From contig NZ_QEWO01000001.1 of the NCBI RefSeq assembly GCF_003402235.1, positions 372,001-436,000 of the forward strand: a DNA stretch of 64,000 nt, given 5' to 3'. Positions within the stretch are counted from its first letter, which is position 1, and every line of letters begins with the position of its first letter. Below are positions 22,630 to 31,405 of this stretch, piece by piece. The notes below the pieces were generated by a model. The model saw only the letters and a list, made by a program, of their open reading frames with translations, did not search any database and was not told the origin of the DNA. A program made the position numbers and the translations under genes. Source of the stretch: Parahaliea mediterranea (GTDB taxonomy: Bacteria; Pseudomonadota; Gammaproteobacteria; Pseudomonadales; Halieaceae).

Positions 22630-22734
22630 CTCACACAGAGGGTGCCCATTGTATGAATTGCGGCGCCGGAGTCAACAACCTTCGTAGAAAATTCCGCTAA
22701 CTTGCTGAAACCGGGCGATTTTATAGCCAGCGCC

Positions 22735-23304
22735 CTAGGCCTTTGCGTGTTCGATCATCACCTGGCGGGCCGCGCGCAGGTAAATCATCATGGACCACAG
22801 GGTCAGAACGGCGGCGGTGTACAGCATCAGGTAGGACAGGGCCAGCAACCAGCTTTCGTCGGTGGCCGGGTCGATGGCCAGAAGCCCGACGATGGCCACC
22901 ATCTGGAAGGCGGTTTTGACCTTGCCCACATAGGACACGGCCACGGAGGTGCGCTGCCCCAGTTCGGCCATCCACTCGCGCAGGGCGGAGATGACGATTT
23001 CGCGGCCGATAATGACGCAGGCCGCCAGGGTAAACAGGATGGTGTCGTGCCGCTCCACCAGCAGCACCAGCGCCACAGCTACCATGAGTTTGTCGGCCAC
23101 GGGGTCTAGGAAGGCGCCGAAGGAGGTCATCTGGTCGAGCCGCCGCGCCAGATAGCCGTCGAACCAGTCGGTGACCGCCGCCAGGGCGAAGATGCCCGCC
23201 GCTACCAGCAGGTGCTTGTCAAAGGGAAGGTAAAACACCAGCACCAGCACGGGAATCAGGAAGATGCGCAGCATGGTCAGCGCATTGGGAATGTTGACGT
23301 GCAA
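22735..23304 (-). CDS. pgsA: CDP-diacylglycerol--glycerol-3-phosphate 3-phosphatidyltransferase
   Basis: 189 residues, four or five membrane helices. The CDP-alcohol phosphotransferase motif DGxxAR...G...D...D is seen as DWFDGYLARRLDQMTSFGAF followed by LDPVADK. It makes phosphatidylglycerol phosphate in the inner membrane. The only start that keeps the N-terminus (HVNIPNALTMLRI) and has a ribosome site (AGGAG, eight bases) is a TTG at 23304. It follows uvrC by 10 bases, the usual uvrC-pgsA pairing, and precedes tRNA-Gly and tRNA-Cys. Confidence 0.94.
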   Translation of the reverse strand: MHVNIPNALTMLRIFLIPVLVLVFYLPFDKHLLVAAGIFALAAVTDWFDGYLARRLDQMTSFGAFLDPVADKLMVAVALVLLVERHDTILFTLAACVIIGREIVISALREWMAELGQRTSVAVSYVGKVKTAFQMVAIVGLLAIDPATDESWLLALSYLMLYTAAVLTLWSMMIYLRAARQVMIEHAKA

Positions 23305-23314
23305 GCTTGTGCTC

Positions 23315-25141
23315 CTAGTCTGCGGCCGTGTGCAGGTGGTCGTAAATCTGCTGGGCCATGGTGGCACTGATGCCGCCCACTTTTTTTAGTTCGTCGACGC
23401 TGGCGTTCTTCACGCCCTGGGCGCTGCCAAAATGCCGCAGCAGTTCCCGGCGTCGCTTTGCGCCAACCCCGGGAATCCCTTCCAGTTGGGACTGGCGGCG
23501 TGCTTTATCGCGCCGGGCGCGGTGGCCGGTGATGGCAAAACGGTGCGCCTCGTCGCGGATATACTGTATCAGGTGCAGCGCGGGGCTGTCCCCCGGAAGC
23601 TGCCGCTCCCTGCCGCTGGCCCCCATCACCAGGGTTTCAAAACCCGCCTTGCGGGTGACGCCCTTGGCCACGCCCACCACGGTAATATCATGCAGCGCCA
23701 GGGCCTGCAGCACACCCAGGGCCTGGGCCACCTGCCCCTTGCCACCGTCGATCAACAGCACGTCTGGCAGAACGCCCTCCCCGGACTGCAGGCGTTTATA
23801 GCGCCGCTCCAGGGCCTGCTGCATGGCGCCGTAATCGTCGCCGGCGGCCACGCCTTCAATGTTGAATTTGCGATAGTCGCCCTTGCGCGGCCCGTCCTGG
23901 TCGAACACTACGCAGGACGCCACGGTGGCTTCGCCAGCGCTGTGGCTGATGTCAAAGCACTCCATGCGTTCGGGCAGCTCGTCCAATCCGAGTTCCGCCT
24001 GCAGGGCCTGCACCCGGGCCAGGGTGGTTTCGCGCCCGGACAGGTGGGCCGCCAGGTTGGTCTGGGCGGTTTGTACCGCCAGTTGCAGCCAGCGCGCCCG
24101 GGCCTCGCGCACCCGGGCACGCAGGCGCACCCGGCGCCCGCTGTGCAGGCTGAAGGCCTCGGCAATGGTGTCGGCATCCGCCGGCAGGGCATTGAGTACG
24201 ATATCCGGCGGTATCTGCCGTTCACCGCCCAGGTAATACTGGGGCAAAAAGGCGGCCAGCACATCGGCCTCGCTCTCTTCGAGCTTGAGCGGCGGGTAGT
24301 AGGTTTTGCTGCCGAGCACGCGGGCGCCACGAACAAACAGGACCTGCACGCAGGCGCGGCCGCGATCCAGCGCGGCAGCGAGAATATCCAGGTCGCCACT
24401 GCCGCCCTCGATACCCTGGGTGGCCTGCACGTGCTGCAGCTGGCTGAGCTGATCGCGGTAACGAGCGGCCTCTTCGTATTTCAGTTCGGTGGCCGCCCGC
24501 TCCATGTCGTCCGCCAGCTGTACCATCAGTTCGCGGGATTTGCCGCGCAAGAACAGGCTGGTGTTTTCCACCTGCTCGGCATAATCAGCGGCGGTTACCG
24601 CCTTTACGCAGGGGGCGGTACAGCGGTCAATCTGGTACTGCAGGCAGGGCCGCGAGCGATTGCGGAAGTAGCTGTCTTCGCACTGGCGCACCTTGAAGAT
24701 CTTTTGCAGAAAGTGCAGGGATTCACGCACCGCCGCGGCGCTGGGATAGGGGCCGAAATACGTGCCTTTGCGCCGCTTGGCGCCGCGGTGCAGGCTGAGG
24801 CGCGGGTAGGTATCTTCGCTGGACAGGAAGATATAGGGATAGCTTTTGTCATCCCGCAACAGGATGTTGTAAGGCGGGTGATGGGTTTTGATCAGGTTGT
24901 GCTCAAGCAGCAGGGCATCCACCTCGGTGGAGGTGACGGTGACCTGGATGTCGGCAATGCGACTCACCAGGGCCATGGTTTTTTCCGTCAGGCCGCTGGC
25001 GCGAAAGTAACTGGAAACCCGATTGCGCAGGTTTTTGGCCTTGCCGACATAGAGCAGCTCGCGCTCGGCGTTGTACATCTGGTACACGCCCGGGCGTGTG
25101 GTCAGGCGCTTGAGGAAGGACTTGTGGTCAAACTCACTCAT
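23315..25141 (-). CDS. uvrC: Excinuclease ABC subunit C
   Basis: 608 residues, full length. N-terminal GIY-YIG nuclease (RPGVYQMYNAERELLYVGKA), a Cys-rich mid segment (CLQYQIDRCTAPC), the UvrB-binding UVR motif near 205-240, the RNase H-like endonuclease region (MECFDISHSAGEATVASCVV, DVLLIDGGKGQVAQA) and C-terminal helix-hairpin-helices (LEGIPGVGAKRRRELLRHFG). It makes both incisions in nucleotide excision repair. The start overlaps the murB stop (ATGA), so the two are coupled. Confidence 0.97.
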   Translation of the reverse strand: MSEFDHKSFLKRLTTRPGVYQMYNAERELLYVGKAKNLRNRVSSYFRASGLTEKTMALVSRIADIQVTVTSTEVDALLLEHNLIKTHHPPYNILLRDDKSYPYIFLSSEDTYPRLSLHRGAKRRKGTYFGPYPSAAAVRESLHFLQKIFKVRQCEDSYFRNRSRPCLQYQIDRCTAPCVKAVTAADYAEQVENTSLFLRGKSRELMVQLADDMERAATELKYEEAARYRDQLSQLQHVQATQGIEGGSGDLDILAAALDRGRACVQVLFVRGARVLGSKTYYPPLKLEESEADVLAAFLPQYYLGGERQIPPDIVLNALPADADTIAEAFSLHSGRRVRLRARVREARARWLQLAVQTAQTNLAAHLSGRETTLARVQALQAELGLDELPERMECFDISHSAGEATVASCVVFDQDGPRKGDYRKFNIEGVAAGDDYGAMQQALERRYKRLQSGEGVLPDVLLIDGGKGQVAQALGVLQALALHDITVVGVAKGVTRKAGFETLVMGASGRERQLPGDSPALHLIQYIRDEAHRFAITGHRARRDKARRQSQLEGIPGVGAKRRRELLRHFGSAQGVKNASVDELKKVGGISATMAQQIYDHLHTAAD

Positions 25142-26166
25142 GCCGGCGCGCCGTAGATGCGCGGCTCGATATCCAGCCCAATGCCAAACCTGGCCTGCAC
25201 CGATGCGCAGATTTCCGCAGCCAGCTGCAGCAGGCGTTGGCCGCTGTTGGCGCCGCTGTTCACCAGCACCAGCGAGTGGGCCGCGTGAACCCCTACCCCC
25301 TTGCGCTCAACCCCCTTCCAACCGCAGCGTTCGATCAGCCATGCGGCGGGTATTTTGACCTCACCGTTTCCGGCGGCGAAGCTCGGCATGGCCGGTTCTG
25401 CGCGCAACAGCGCCGCCGCCTGCGCGGCAGGCACCACCGGGTTTTTGAAAAAGCTACCCGCGTTGGGCTGCACGGCCGGGTCCGGCAGGCGCGCCTGGCG
25501 GATGCTCACCACGGCGTCGAACACCTGCTGTGGTGTCGGCTGGATGATGCCGTTTTCAGCGAGCTGGGCAGCCAGGCTGGGATAGCTGCAGTCCGGCGCG
25601 GCCCGCTCATCCAGCTGGATATCCACGGACGTGATCACCAGCGCATCGCGCAGCTCGCCCTTGAAAATACTGTCGCGGTAGCCAAAGGCGCAGTCACTGG
25701 CGCCAAGGCGAAGGGGCTCGCCACTGTCGATGCGCACACCGTGCACCGCCACCACGCAGTGCGCCAGCTCCACGCCATAAGCGCCGATATTCTGGATGGG
25801 CGCAGCGCCGACGGTGCCAGGAATCAGGGCCAGGTTGGCCAGCCCCGCATAGCCCTGCTGCACGGTCCAGCCCACCAGGCGGTGCCAGTTTTCCCCCGCC
25901 GCCACGCGCAGTACCAGGCGGTTATCGTCACGGGAAATCACCTGGCGCCCGGTGCTGGCCACTTGCAGCACCAGCGCATCGATATCGCCTGCCACCACAA
26001 TGTTGCTACCCTGCCCCCAGGGCACCACCGCCAGCCCCTGGGCGCGGGCAAAGGCCAGTGCGTGGTTGATCCCCGCTTCGTCCTCTGCCCGGGCGAAGGC
26101 CCGCGCACGGCCCTGCAGGGCCAGGGTGTTCAGTGTCGCCAGTTCGGTGTCAGCGCTGATGTGCAC
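25138..26166 (-). CDS. murB: UDP-N-acetylenolpyruvoylglucosamine reductase
   Basis: 342 residues, the long E. coli-type MurB. FAD-binding VVPWGQGSNIVVAGD near 48, LIPGTVGAAPIQNIGAYGVE, substrate-loop RDSIFKG and the catalytic Ser in PNAGSFFKNP, with the late Glu near the C-terminus. It carries out the NADPH-dependent step that makes UDP-MurNAc. The start is the GTG at 26166 with GGAG eight bases upstream, giving the N-terminus [16 protein letters not shown]; it overlaps the phosphatase gene by 17 bases. Confidence 0.95.
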   Translation of the reverse strand: MHISADTELATLNTLALQGRARAFARAEDEAGINHALAFARAQGLAVVPWGQGSNIVVAGDIDALVLQVASTGRQVISRDDNRLVLRVAAGENWHRLVGWTVQQGYAGLANLALIPGTVGAAPIQNIGAYGVELAHCVVAVHGVRIDSGEPLRLGASDCAFGYRDSIFKGELRDALVITSVDIQLDERAAPDCSYPSLAAQLAENGIIQPTPQQVFDAVVSIRQARLPDPAVQPNAGSFFKNPVVPAAQAAALLRAEPAMPSFAAGNGEVKIPAAWLIERCGWKGVERKGVGVHAAHSLVLVNSGANSGQRLLQLAAEICASVQARFGIGLDIEPRIYGAPA

Positions 26167-26644
26167 CGCGAATCTCCGCCAGCAGGCCGCCGCTGGCCGC
26201 TTCGATGAGGTCCAGCACATGGTCGAAGCCTTCATCGCCACCGTAGTATGGGTCCGGCACTTCACGCTCCGCGTCGCCGCCAAAGGCGAGGAAAAGTCCC
26301 AGGTGGCCTGTAAAACCGGCGGGGCGCATGGCCTGCAGGTCCTTCAGGTTGCTGTTATCCATGGCCAGGATGTAGTCGAACTGGTCGAAGTCCCCCGGGG
26401 CAACCTGCCGGGCGCGCAGGTGCTGCAGCTGATAGCCGCGGGTTGCCGCGGCGGCGATGGCGCGCCGGTCTGGGGCGCGGCCGATATGCCAGTCGCCAGT
26501 GCCGCAGGAATCCACCTGGATACGTTCCGACAGGCCCTGCGCGGCCACGCAGTGCTCAAACACCGCGTGGGCCGTGGGCGAGCGGCAGATGTTGCCCAGG
26601 CAGACAAAAAGCACCTTCACTGGCGGCTGTGTTGTGTGGCTCAT
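26150..26644 (-). CDS. Low molecular weight protein-tyrosine phosphatase
   Basis: 164 residues. Active-site P-loop [20 protein letters not shown] (CX5R, Cys near 15) and the late general-acid Asp in VPDPYYGG. Such enzymes often counter tyrosine kinases of capsule export, but no kinase gene is in this window. It sits between kdsB and murB as in Pseudomonas. Starts by overlapping the kdsB stop (ATGA). Confidence 0.93.
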   Translation of the reverse strand: MSHTTQPPVKVLFVCLGNICRSPTAHAVFEHCVAAQGLSERIQVDSCGTGDWHIGRAPDRRAIAAAATRGYQLQHLRARQVAPGDFDQFDYILAMDNSNLKDLQAMRPAGFTGHLGLFLAFGGDAEREVPDPYYGGDEGFDHVLDLIEAASGGLLAEIRGAHQR

Positions 26645-27411
26645 TGCGCACCCTCCCCCAGGTAGCGGCGCAAGCGCTCCAGGTCTGCCGGTGTATCAAC
26701 CCCGCCCGGCACCGCGGCGCGGGCCTCCTCCACATGAATGCCGACACCGTGGTACAGGGCCCGCAATTGTTCCAACTGTTCGAGTTGCTCCAGCGGGGCC
26801 GGCTCCCAGTCGATGTAGCGGTGTAAAAAGTCCGTGCGGTAGGCGTAGATGCCGATATGGCGGTACCAATCACCCATCGGCATGGTCTGCAAGTCGCCGG
26901 CGGCTGCACCGGCGTCACGCGGCCAGGGAATGGTGGCACGGCTGAAGTACAGCGCCATGCCGCTCTGCCCCGCCACCACTTTCACTACATTCGGGTCCCG
27001 CAGGGCGTCCAGCGAATCGATGGCCTCGCACAGGGTGGCGATGCCCGCATCGGGATGGCGGGCCAGGTTGGCGGCCACCTGGTCGATCACGGTCGGCGGT
27101 ATCAGGGGCTCATCGCCCTGTACGTTGACCACGATGTGATCATCGGCAAAGCCGAGCTGGGCAGCCACTTCCTGCAGGCGGTCGGTGCCGGAGGGATGGT
27201 CGCCTCGGGTCATGCACACCTCGGCGCCAAAACCCGCCGCGCAGTCGGCAATGCGCGCGTCGTCGGTGGCAATCACCACGCGCCCGGCGCCGCTGGCGCG
27301 GGCCTGCTGCCACACGCGCTGGATCATGGGCAGCCCGGCAATCAACTGCAGGGGTTTGCCCGGCAGGCGGGTGGAGGCATAGCGGGCGGGAATCACAACG
27401 GAAAATGGCAT
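26641..27411 (-). CDS. kdsB: 3-deoxy-manno-octulosonate cytidylyltransferase
   Basis: 256 residues. N-terminal [18 protein letters not shown] (nucleotide-binding signature), [19 protein letters not shown] and [12 protein letters not shown] are typical KdsB. It activates Kdo as CMP-Kdo for lipid A inner core. Residues about 205-213 are EQLEQLEQL, a small in-frame repeat expansion. In many relatives a Trm112-like gene lies between lpxK and kdsB; here only 40 bases separate them and no such gene is present. Confidence 0.95.
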   Translation of the reverse strand: MPFSVVIPARYASTRLPGKPLQLIAGLPMIQRVWQQARASGAGRVVIATDDARIADCAAGFGAEVCMTRGDHPSGTDRLQEVAAQLGFADDHIVVNVQGDEPLIPPTVIDQVAANLARHPDAGIATLCEAIDSLDALRDPNVVKVVAGQSGMALYFSRATIPWPRDAGAAAGDLQTMPMGDWYRHIGIYAYRTDFLHRYIDWEPAPLEQLEQLEQLRALYHGVGIHVEEARAAVPGGVDTPADLERLRRYLGEGAQ

Positions 27412-27451
27412 AGTCAGGGTAACAACCGTTTGCTGGTGAAATGAGGGTGGA

Positions 27452-28447
27452 TCAGCGCCCGCGCCTGGCCAGGGCCACCACCCGGTCTATCACCGGCTGT
27501 GGGAGTTCGGCCTCTATACGCAAAAACCAGGCCTGGGCGCGGCGTGCGGCGCTCAGCAGCGCCCGGCATTTTACCGCGTCCTTCTCGGTCATGAGAATGG
27601 GGCCGGCGGGCAGGTTGGCAAAGTCCTCGGCCACGTAGGCGTGGTGGTCGGGAAAGCGATGGGCCTGCACCGCAAGGCCCGCAGCGCGCAGGGTAGCGAA
27701 AAACTGCGCCGGCTGGCCAATGCCCGCCACCGCCTGCACGGTTTTATCGCCGGCAAATGCCGATAGCGGGTAGTGCCGGGCTGGGTCATCCAGGCTTTGC
27801 ACCGCCACGGCCCGATAGCGCACACCCTGGGCGGTATCCTCGCTGCCGCGGTACAGGCTGAAATCAACGTGCTGCAGGCGCGAGAGCGGTTCGCGCAGGG
27901 GCCCGGCGGGCAGGCAGTGGCCATTGCCGGTGCGCCTGACATCGTCAAGGATGGCGATTTCCAGGTCCCGTGCCAGGGCGTAGTGCTGCAAACCATCGTC
28001 GCTGATGATGATATCGACACCGCTGCGCTCCAGCTCCCTGGCGGCACGCGACCGCTTCGGGTCCACCACGCAGGGGGCGCCAGTGCGCTGGAAGATCAGC
28101 AGCGGCTCGTCGCCGGCCTCGGCGGCGGTGGAGGCGGCGCCAAGGCGATGCGGAAAGCCCCCGGCGCTGGCACCATAACCGCGGCTCACCACGCCCGGCG
28201 ACAGGCCTGCGGCCTGCAGGGCTTCCACCAGGGCGATGACCACTGGCGTTTTGCCGGTGCCACCCACGGTGATGTTGCCCACCACCACCACCGGCACCGC
28301 CGCGCGGTAGCGCTGCAGCAGGCCGTGCCGGTACAGGGCGCGACGCAGGGCCGTGCCAAGGCGGAACAGCGCTTCCAGGGGCCACAGCAGGCACAGCCAG
28401 GGCGCGCCGTCGTACCAGGCTCGCTCCAGGCGCCGGGCGGCAGACAT
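27452..28447 (-). CDS. lpxK: Tetraacyldisaccharide 4'-kinase
   Basis: 331 residues with an N-terminal membrane helix (about 18-35) and the P-loop [12 protein letters not shown] at 57-68, followed by VVSRGYG and the DDGLQHYAL motif of LpxK (Asp-Asp at the active site). It phosphorylates the lipid A precursor at the 4' position on the inner membrane. The start codon overlaps the msbA stop. Genes here form an LPS/envelope cluster with msbA, kdsB and murB. Confidence 0.96.
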   Translation of the reverse strand: MSAARRLERAWYDGAPWLCLLWPLEALFRLGTALRRALYRHGLLQRYRAAVPVVVVGNITVGGTGKTPVVIALVEALQAAGLSPGVVSRGYGASAGGFPHRLGAASTAAEAGDEPLLIFQRTGAPCVVDPKRSRAARELERSGVDIIISDDGLQHYALARDLEIAILDDVRRTGNGHCLPAGPLREPLSRLQHVDFSLYRGSEDTAQGVRYRAVAVQSLDDPARHYPLSAFAGDKTVQAVAGIGQPAQFFATLRAAGLAVQAHRFPDHHAYVAEDFANLPAGPILMTEKDAVKCRALLSAARRAQAWFLRIEAELPQPVIDRVVALARRGR

Positions 28448-30279
28448 CAGTCGGTGAATTCCTGGTGATACAGCTGGGCGTACAGGCCGCCTTCGGCCAG
28501 CAGGCGGGTGTGGCTGCCCTCGGCCACGATGCGCCCGGCATCCATCACGACGATGTGATCCGCCTTCTCGACCGTGGACAGGCGGTGCGCGATCACAATC
28601 GTGGTGCGGTTGGCGGTGATGGCCTCCAGCGCGCGCTGGATACGGTGCTCGGATTCGTTGTCCAGCGCCGAGGTGGCCTCGTCGAGAATGAGCACCGGCG
28701 CATCCTTGAGGATGGCCCGGGCTATGGCCAGGCGCTGGCGCTGGCCGCCACTCAGGCCGCCGCCATCGTCACCGAGCACGGTGTCCATGCCCTGCGGCAG
28801 CTGGTCGATGAATTCCGCGGCGTAGGCCGCCTCCAGCGCGGCACGAATGGCCGCGTCGTCGGCGTGCTGCAGGCCGCCAAAGGCAATGTTATTGCGAATG
28901 CTGTCGTTAAACAGGCTGACGTCCTGGGACACCACCGCCATCTGCGCGCGCAGGTCCGCCAGGCGGTAATCCGGCAGGGCCACTCCGTCCAGGGTGATCT
29001 CGCCGCCGGTGCAGTCGTAAAAGCGCGCCAGCAACTGCACCAGGGTGCTTTTGCCGCTGCCTGAGCGCCCCACCAGGGCCACCGACGAGGCCGCCGGAAT
29101 GTGCAGGTTGATATGGTTCAGCACCGGCTGGTCGGTGCCGGGGTAGGCAAAACTCACATCATTGAAGCGTATCTCGCCGCGCGCACGCTCGACCTGCAGG
29201 CTGCCGGTATCGCGCTCGGAATCCTGGTCGAGCTGGTTGAAAATATCCTCGCAGGCGGCCAGGCCGCGCTGAATCACACTCTGGATACCGCTCAGCTGGC
29301 GTATCGGCTTGCCCAGCTGCCCGGCAGCAGTGAGAAAGGCAACCAGCGAGCCCGCCGAGAATCCGGCGAGGATGCTGGGATTCAAGGCAAACCACACCAG
29401 GGCCGACAGCGCCGCCGCCAGCAGGGTCTGGATGACCGGGGTGCTCATGGCATCGGCAAAGGCCAGCTTCAGGGTCTGGTTGCGGTTGTATTCGCTGGCC
29501 GCGCGAAAGCGCTGCTCCTGCTGGGCCTGGGCGCCGAAAATGCGCACTTCCTTGTAGGCGCCAATGGTTTCGTTGCTGACCTGTGTCACGTCGCCCATGG
29601 ACGACTGGATGCGGCGGCTGTAGCGACGAAAATGCTTGCCCACCACACGCACAACCACGGCGATAAAAGGCGCCACGGCAAAAAACACCAGACACAGGCG
29701 CCAGTTGAGGTAGAGCATGTAACTGAGCAGCGCGATAACAGTGAGCCCTTCGCGCACGATGATGGTGAGGGCCTTGGTGGCGGCGCCGGTAACCTGCTCT
29801 ACATTGAAGGTGATCTTGGAGATCAGCACCCCCTGGCTGTGGCGGTCGTAGTAACTGCTGGGCGCCACCAGCATCTTGCCAAACAGCTCGCAGCGCAGCT
29901 CGTGAATCAGGTTGCGTGCCACGTGGCTCATAAAATAGGTGCCCACGAAGTAGCCCATGGCCCGGGTAAAGGCCAGCACAATGGCGGCGATGGGCACGGC
30001 GATGCGCGCAAACTCCAGGGTGGTCATGTCGCCGGGATCGGCCAGGCGATAGGCCATACCGCCGATAATGCCCTTGTCGGCGCTGGTGGATTCGCCAAGG
30101 GAATCCAGCAAGAACTGCATCATATCCGCCAGCAGCACGTTGCCGAGGCTGTAGATCACATAGCCAACAATGCTGAGCGCAAAGAAGTACCAGTACGGCA
30201 ATACATAGCGCAGCAGGCGCCGGTACAGGGCCCAGTCGCTCATTTGCAGGGGGCGGCTTGCGGTGTTCAGGCGGGGCAT
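28447..30279 (-). CDS. msbA: Lipid A export ABC transporter, permease/ATPase
   Basis: 610 residues. Six membrane helices over about 30-330 (first: YVLPYWYFFALSIVGYVIYS), then an ABC domain: Walker A GRSGSGKST near 405, Q-loop MAVVSQDVSLFND, signature LSGGQRQRLAIARAIL near 508, Walker B VLILDEATSALDN. It flips core-lipid A across the inner membrane, and is followed by lpxK, the usual msbA-lpxK pairing. The start at 30279 (MPRLNTASRP) lies four bases after the exbD stop with AAGG upstream; an ATG 36 bases further in is possible. Confidence 0.95.
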   Translation of the reverse strand: MPRLNTASRPLQMSDWALYRRLLRYVLPYWYFFALSIVGYVIYSLGNVLLADMMQFLLDSLGESTSADKGIIGGMAYRLADPGDMTTLEFARIAVPIAAIVLAFTRAMGYFVGTYFMSHVARNLIHELRCELFGKMLVAPSSYYDRHSQGVLISKITFNVEQVTGAATKALTIIVREGLTVIALLSYMLYLNWRLCLVFFAVAPFIAVVVRVVGKHFRRYSRRIQSSMGDVTQVSNETIGAYKEVRIFGAQAQQEQRFRAASEYNRNQTLKLAFADAMSTPVIQTLLAAALSALVWFALNPSILAGFSAGSLVAFLTAAGQLGKPIRQLSGIQSVIQRGLAACEDIFNQLDQDSERDTGSLQVERARGEIRFNDVSFAYPGTDQPVLNHINLHIPAASSVALVGRSGSGKSTLVQLLARFYDCTGGEITLDGVALPDYRLADLRAQMAVVSQDVSLFNDSIRNNIAFGGLQHADDAAIRAALEAAYAAEFIDQLPQGMDTVLGDDGGGLSGGQRQRLAIARAILKDAPVLILDEATSALDNESEHRIQRALEAITANRTTIVIAHRLSTVEKADHIVVMDAGRIVAEGSHTRLLAEGGLYAQLYHQEFTD

Positions 30280-30283
30280 GGGG

Positions 30284-30715
30284 CTACCTTGGCGTGCCGG
30301 CGGTGGCCGGTTGCCGGGTGGTAATGCTGAGGTGAACAAAGCCCATCTGGCCGGCGGCGTCCATGGCGCGCACCACCGACTCGTGACTGGACTGGGCATC
30401 TGCGGTGATGATCATGGGCAGCGTGGTATCGCCGGCGGACACTTTGTAGATTGCCGCCTGCAGGGTGCGCGGGCGCTCATCCACCAGGGGCTGGCCGTTG
30501 ACGCGGTAGGTGCCGGCTTCATCGATCAGTATTTCCACCTGCTCGCCGTCGCTCTCGCGTGGCTCGCCGTTGGCTTCGGGCAGGTCGATACTGAGCTGGG
30601 TTTCCCGGGTAAAGGTGGTGGACACCATGAAAAAGATCAGCAGCAGAAACACCACATCAATCAGCGGGGTCAGGTTGACGCCCACCTCTTCGCGGCTTTG
30701 GCGGCGGAATTTCAA
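30284..30715 (-). CDS. exbD: ExbD/TolR family energy-transducing protein
   Basis: 143 residues: single N-terminal membrane helix LTPLIDVVFLLLIFFMVSTT with the essential Asp near residue 20, then a periplasmic domain (QVEILIDEAGTYRVNGQPLV, MIITADAQSSHESVVRAMDA). With ExbB it uses ion flow to power a partner such as TonB. No TonB is beside it; exbBD next to msbA/lpxK is common in gammaproteobacteria, so a role in envelope work is inferred. Overlaps the exbB stop by four bases. Confidence 0.93.
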   Translation of the reverse strand: MKFRRQSREEVGVNLTPLIDVVFLLLIFFMVSTTFTRETQLSIDLPEANGEPRESDGEQVEILIDEAGTYRVNGQPLVDERPRTLQAAIYKVSAGDTTLPMIITADAQSSHESVVRAMDAAGQMGFVHLSITTRQPATAGTPR

Positions 30716-31368
30716 CGCCGGACTTCCCCGCCCTGCTCCGAATGCAGGGCATCCACCAGCTTGATGGTCTCCTGCTCCAGCTCCACCACAATGCCGTCGA
30801 TGCGGCCGCTGAAATAGCGGTGCATCACCAGCGCCGGAATGGCCACGCTGAGGCCGGCGGCCGTGGTGATCAAGGCTTCGGAAATACCACCGGCCAGGGC
30901 GCTGGCGTTACCCGTGCCCTGGGCCATGATTTCGGCGAACACCTTGATCATGCCCACCACGGTGCCCAGCAGCCCGAGCAGCGGCGCCACCGCGGCGATG
31001 GTGCCAAGGGTGTTCAGGTAGCGTTCCAGTTCGTGAATGACATGGCTGGCGGCTTCTTCAATGCTCTCCTTCATCACATCGCGTCCATGGGGGGCGTTGC
31101 CAAGGCCGGCCGCGAGAATACGCCCCAAAGGCGAAGACTGGCGCAGGCTCTTGAGGCGGTTGGCGTCGATTTCGCCGGCTTTGAGCTGTTTCCACACCGT
31201 GGCCAGCAGGTGCGGCGGGGCAATTTTTTTCGGGTTCAGTGTGTAGAGACGTTCGATACAGATCGCGACCGCGACAATAGAACAGAGCAGGATCAGCACC
31301 ATCAACCAGCCGCCTGCCGTTACCAGTTCGAGCACACCTGTGTCCTGTAACAGCGAAATTCGCGCCAT
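30712..31368 (-). CDS. exbB: ExbB/TolQ/MotA family proton channel protein
   Basis: 218 residues, three membrane helices: LVTAGGWLMVLILLCSIVAV near the N-terminus, and the MotA/TolQ/ExbB core LNTLGTIAAVAPLLGLLGTV then ISEALITTAAGLSVAIPALV. It forms the pentameric channel with ExbD. The frame stays open upstream, but the ATG at 31368 (MARISLLQDTG) gives the family's usual length; no clear ribosome site is visible. It is 37 bases from comEC, which continues on the same strand. Confidence 0.93.
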   Translation of the reverse strand: MARISLLQDTGVLELVTAGGWLMVLILLCSIVAVAICIERLYTLNPKKIAPPHLLATVWKQLKAGEIDANRLKSLRQSSPLGRILAAGLGNAPHGRDVMKESIEEAASHVIHELERYLNTLGTIAAVAPLLGLLGTVVGMIKVFAEIMAQGTGNASALAGGISEALITTAAGLSVAIPALVMHRYFSGRIDGIVVELEQETIKLVDALHSEQGGEVRR

Positions 31369-31405
31369 TATACGCACAGCGCCGGGGGCTGAGAAAGCGC
31401 ACGGC

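Noticed and set aside
23432-25156. Very long plus-strand open frame opposite uvrC
   Set aside because: Antisense shadow of a high-GC gene; the minus strand holds a full UvrC with all motifs.
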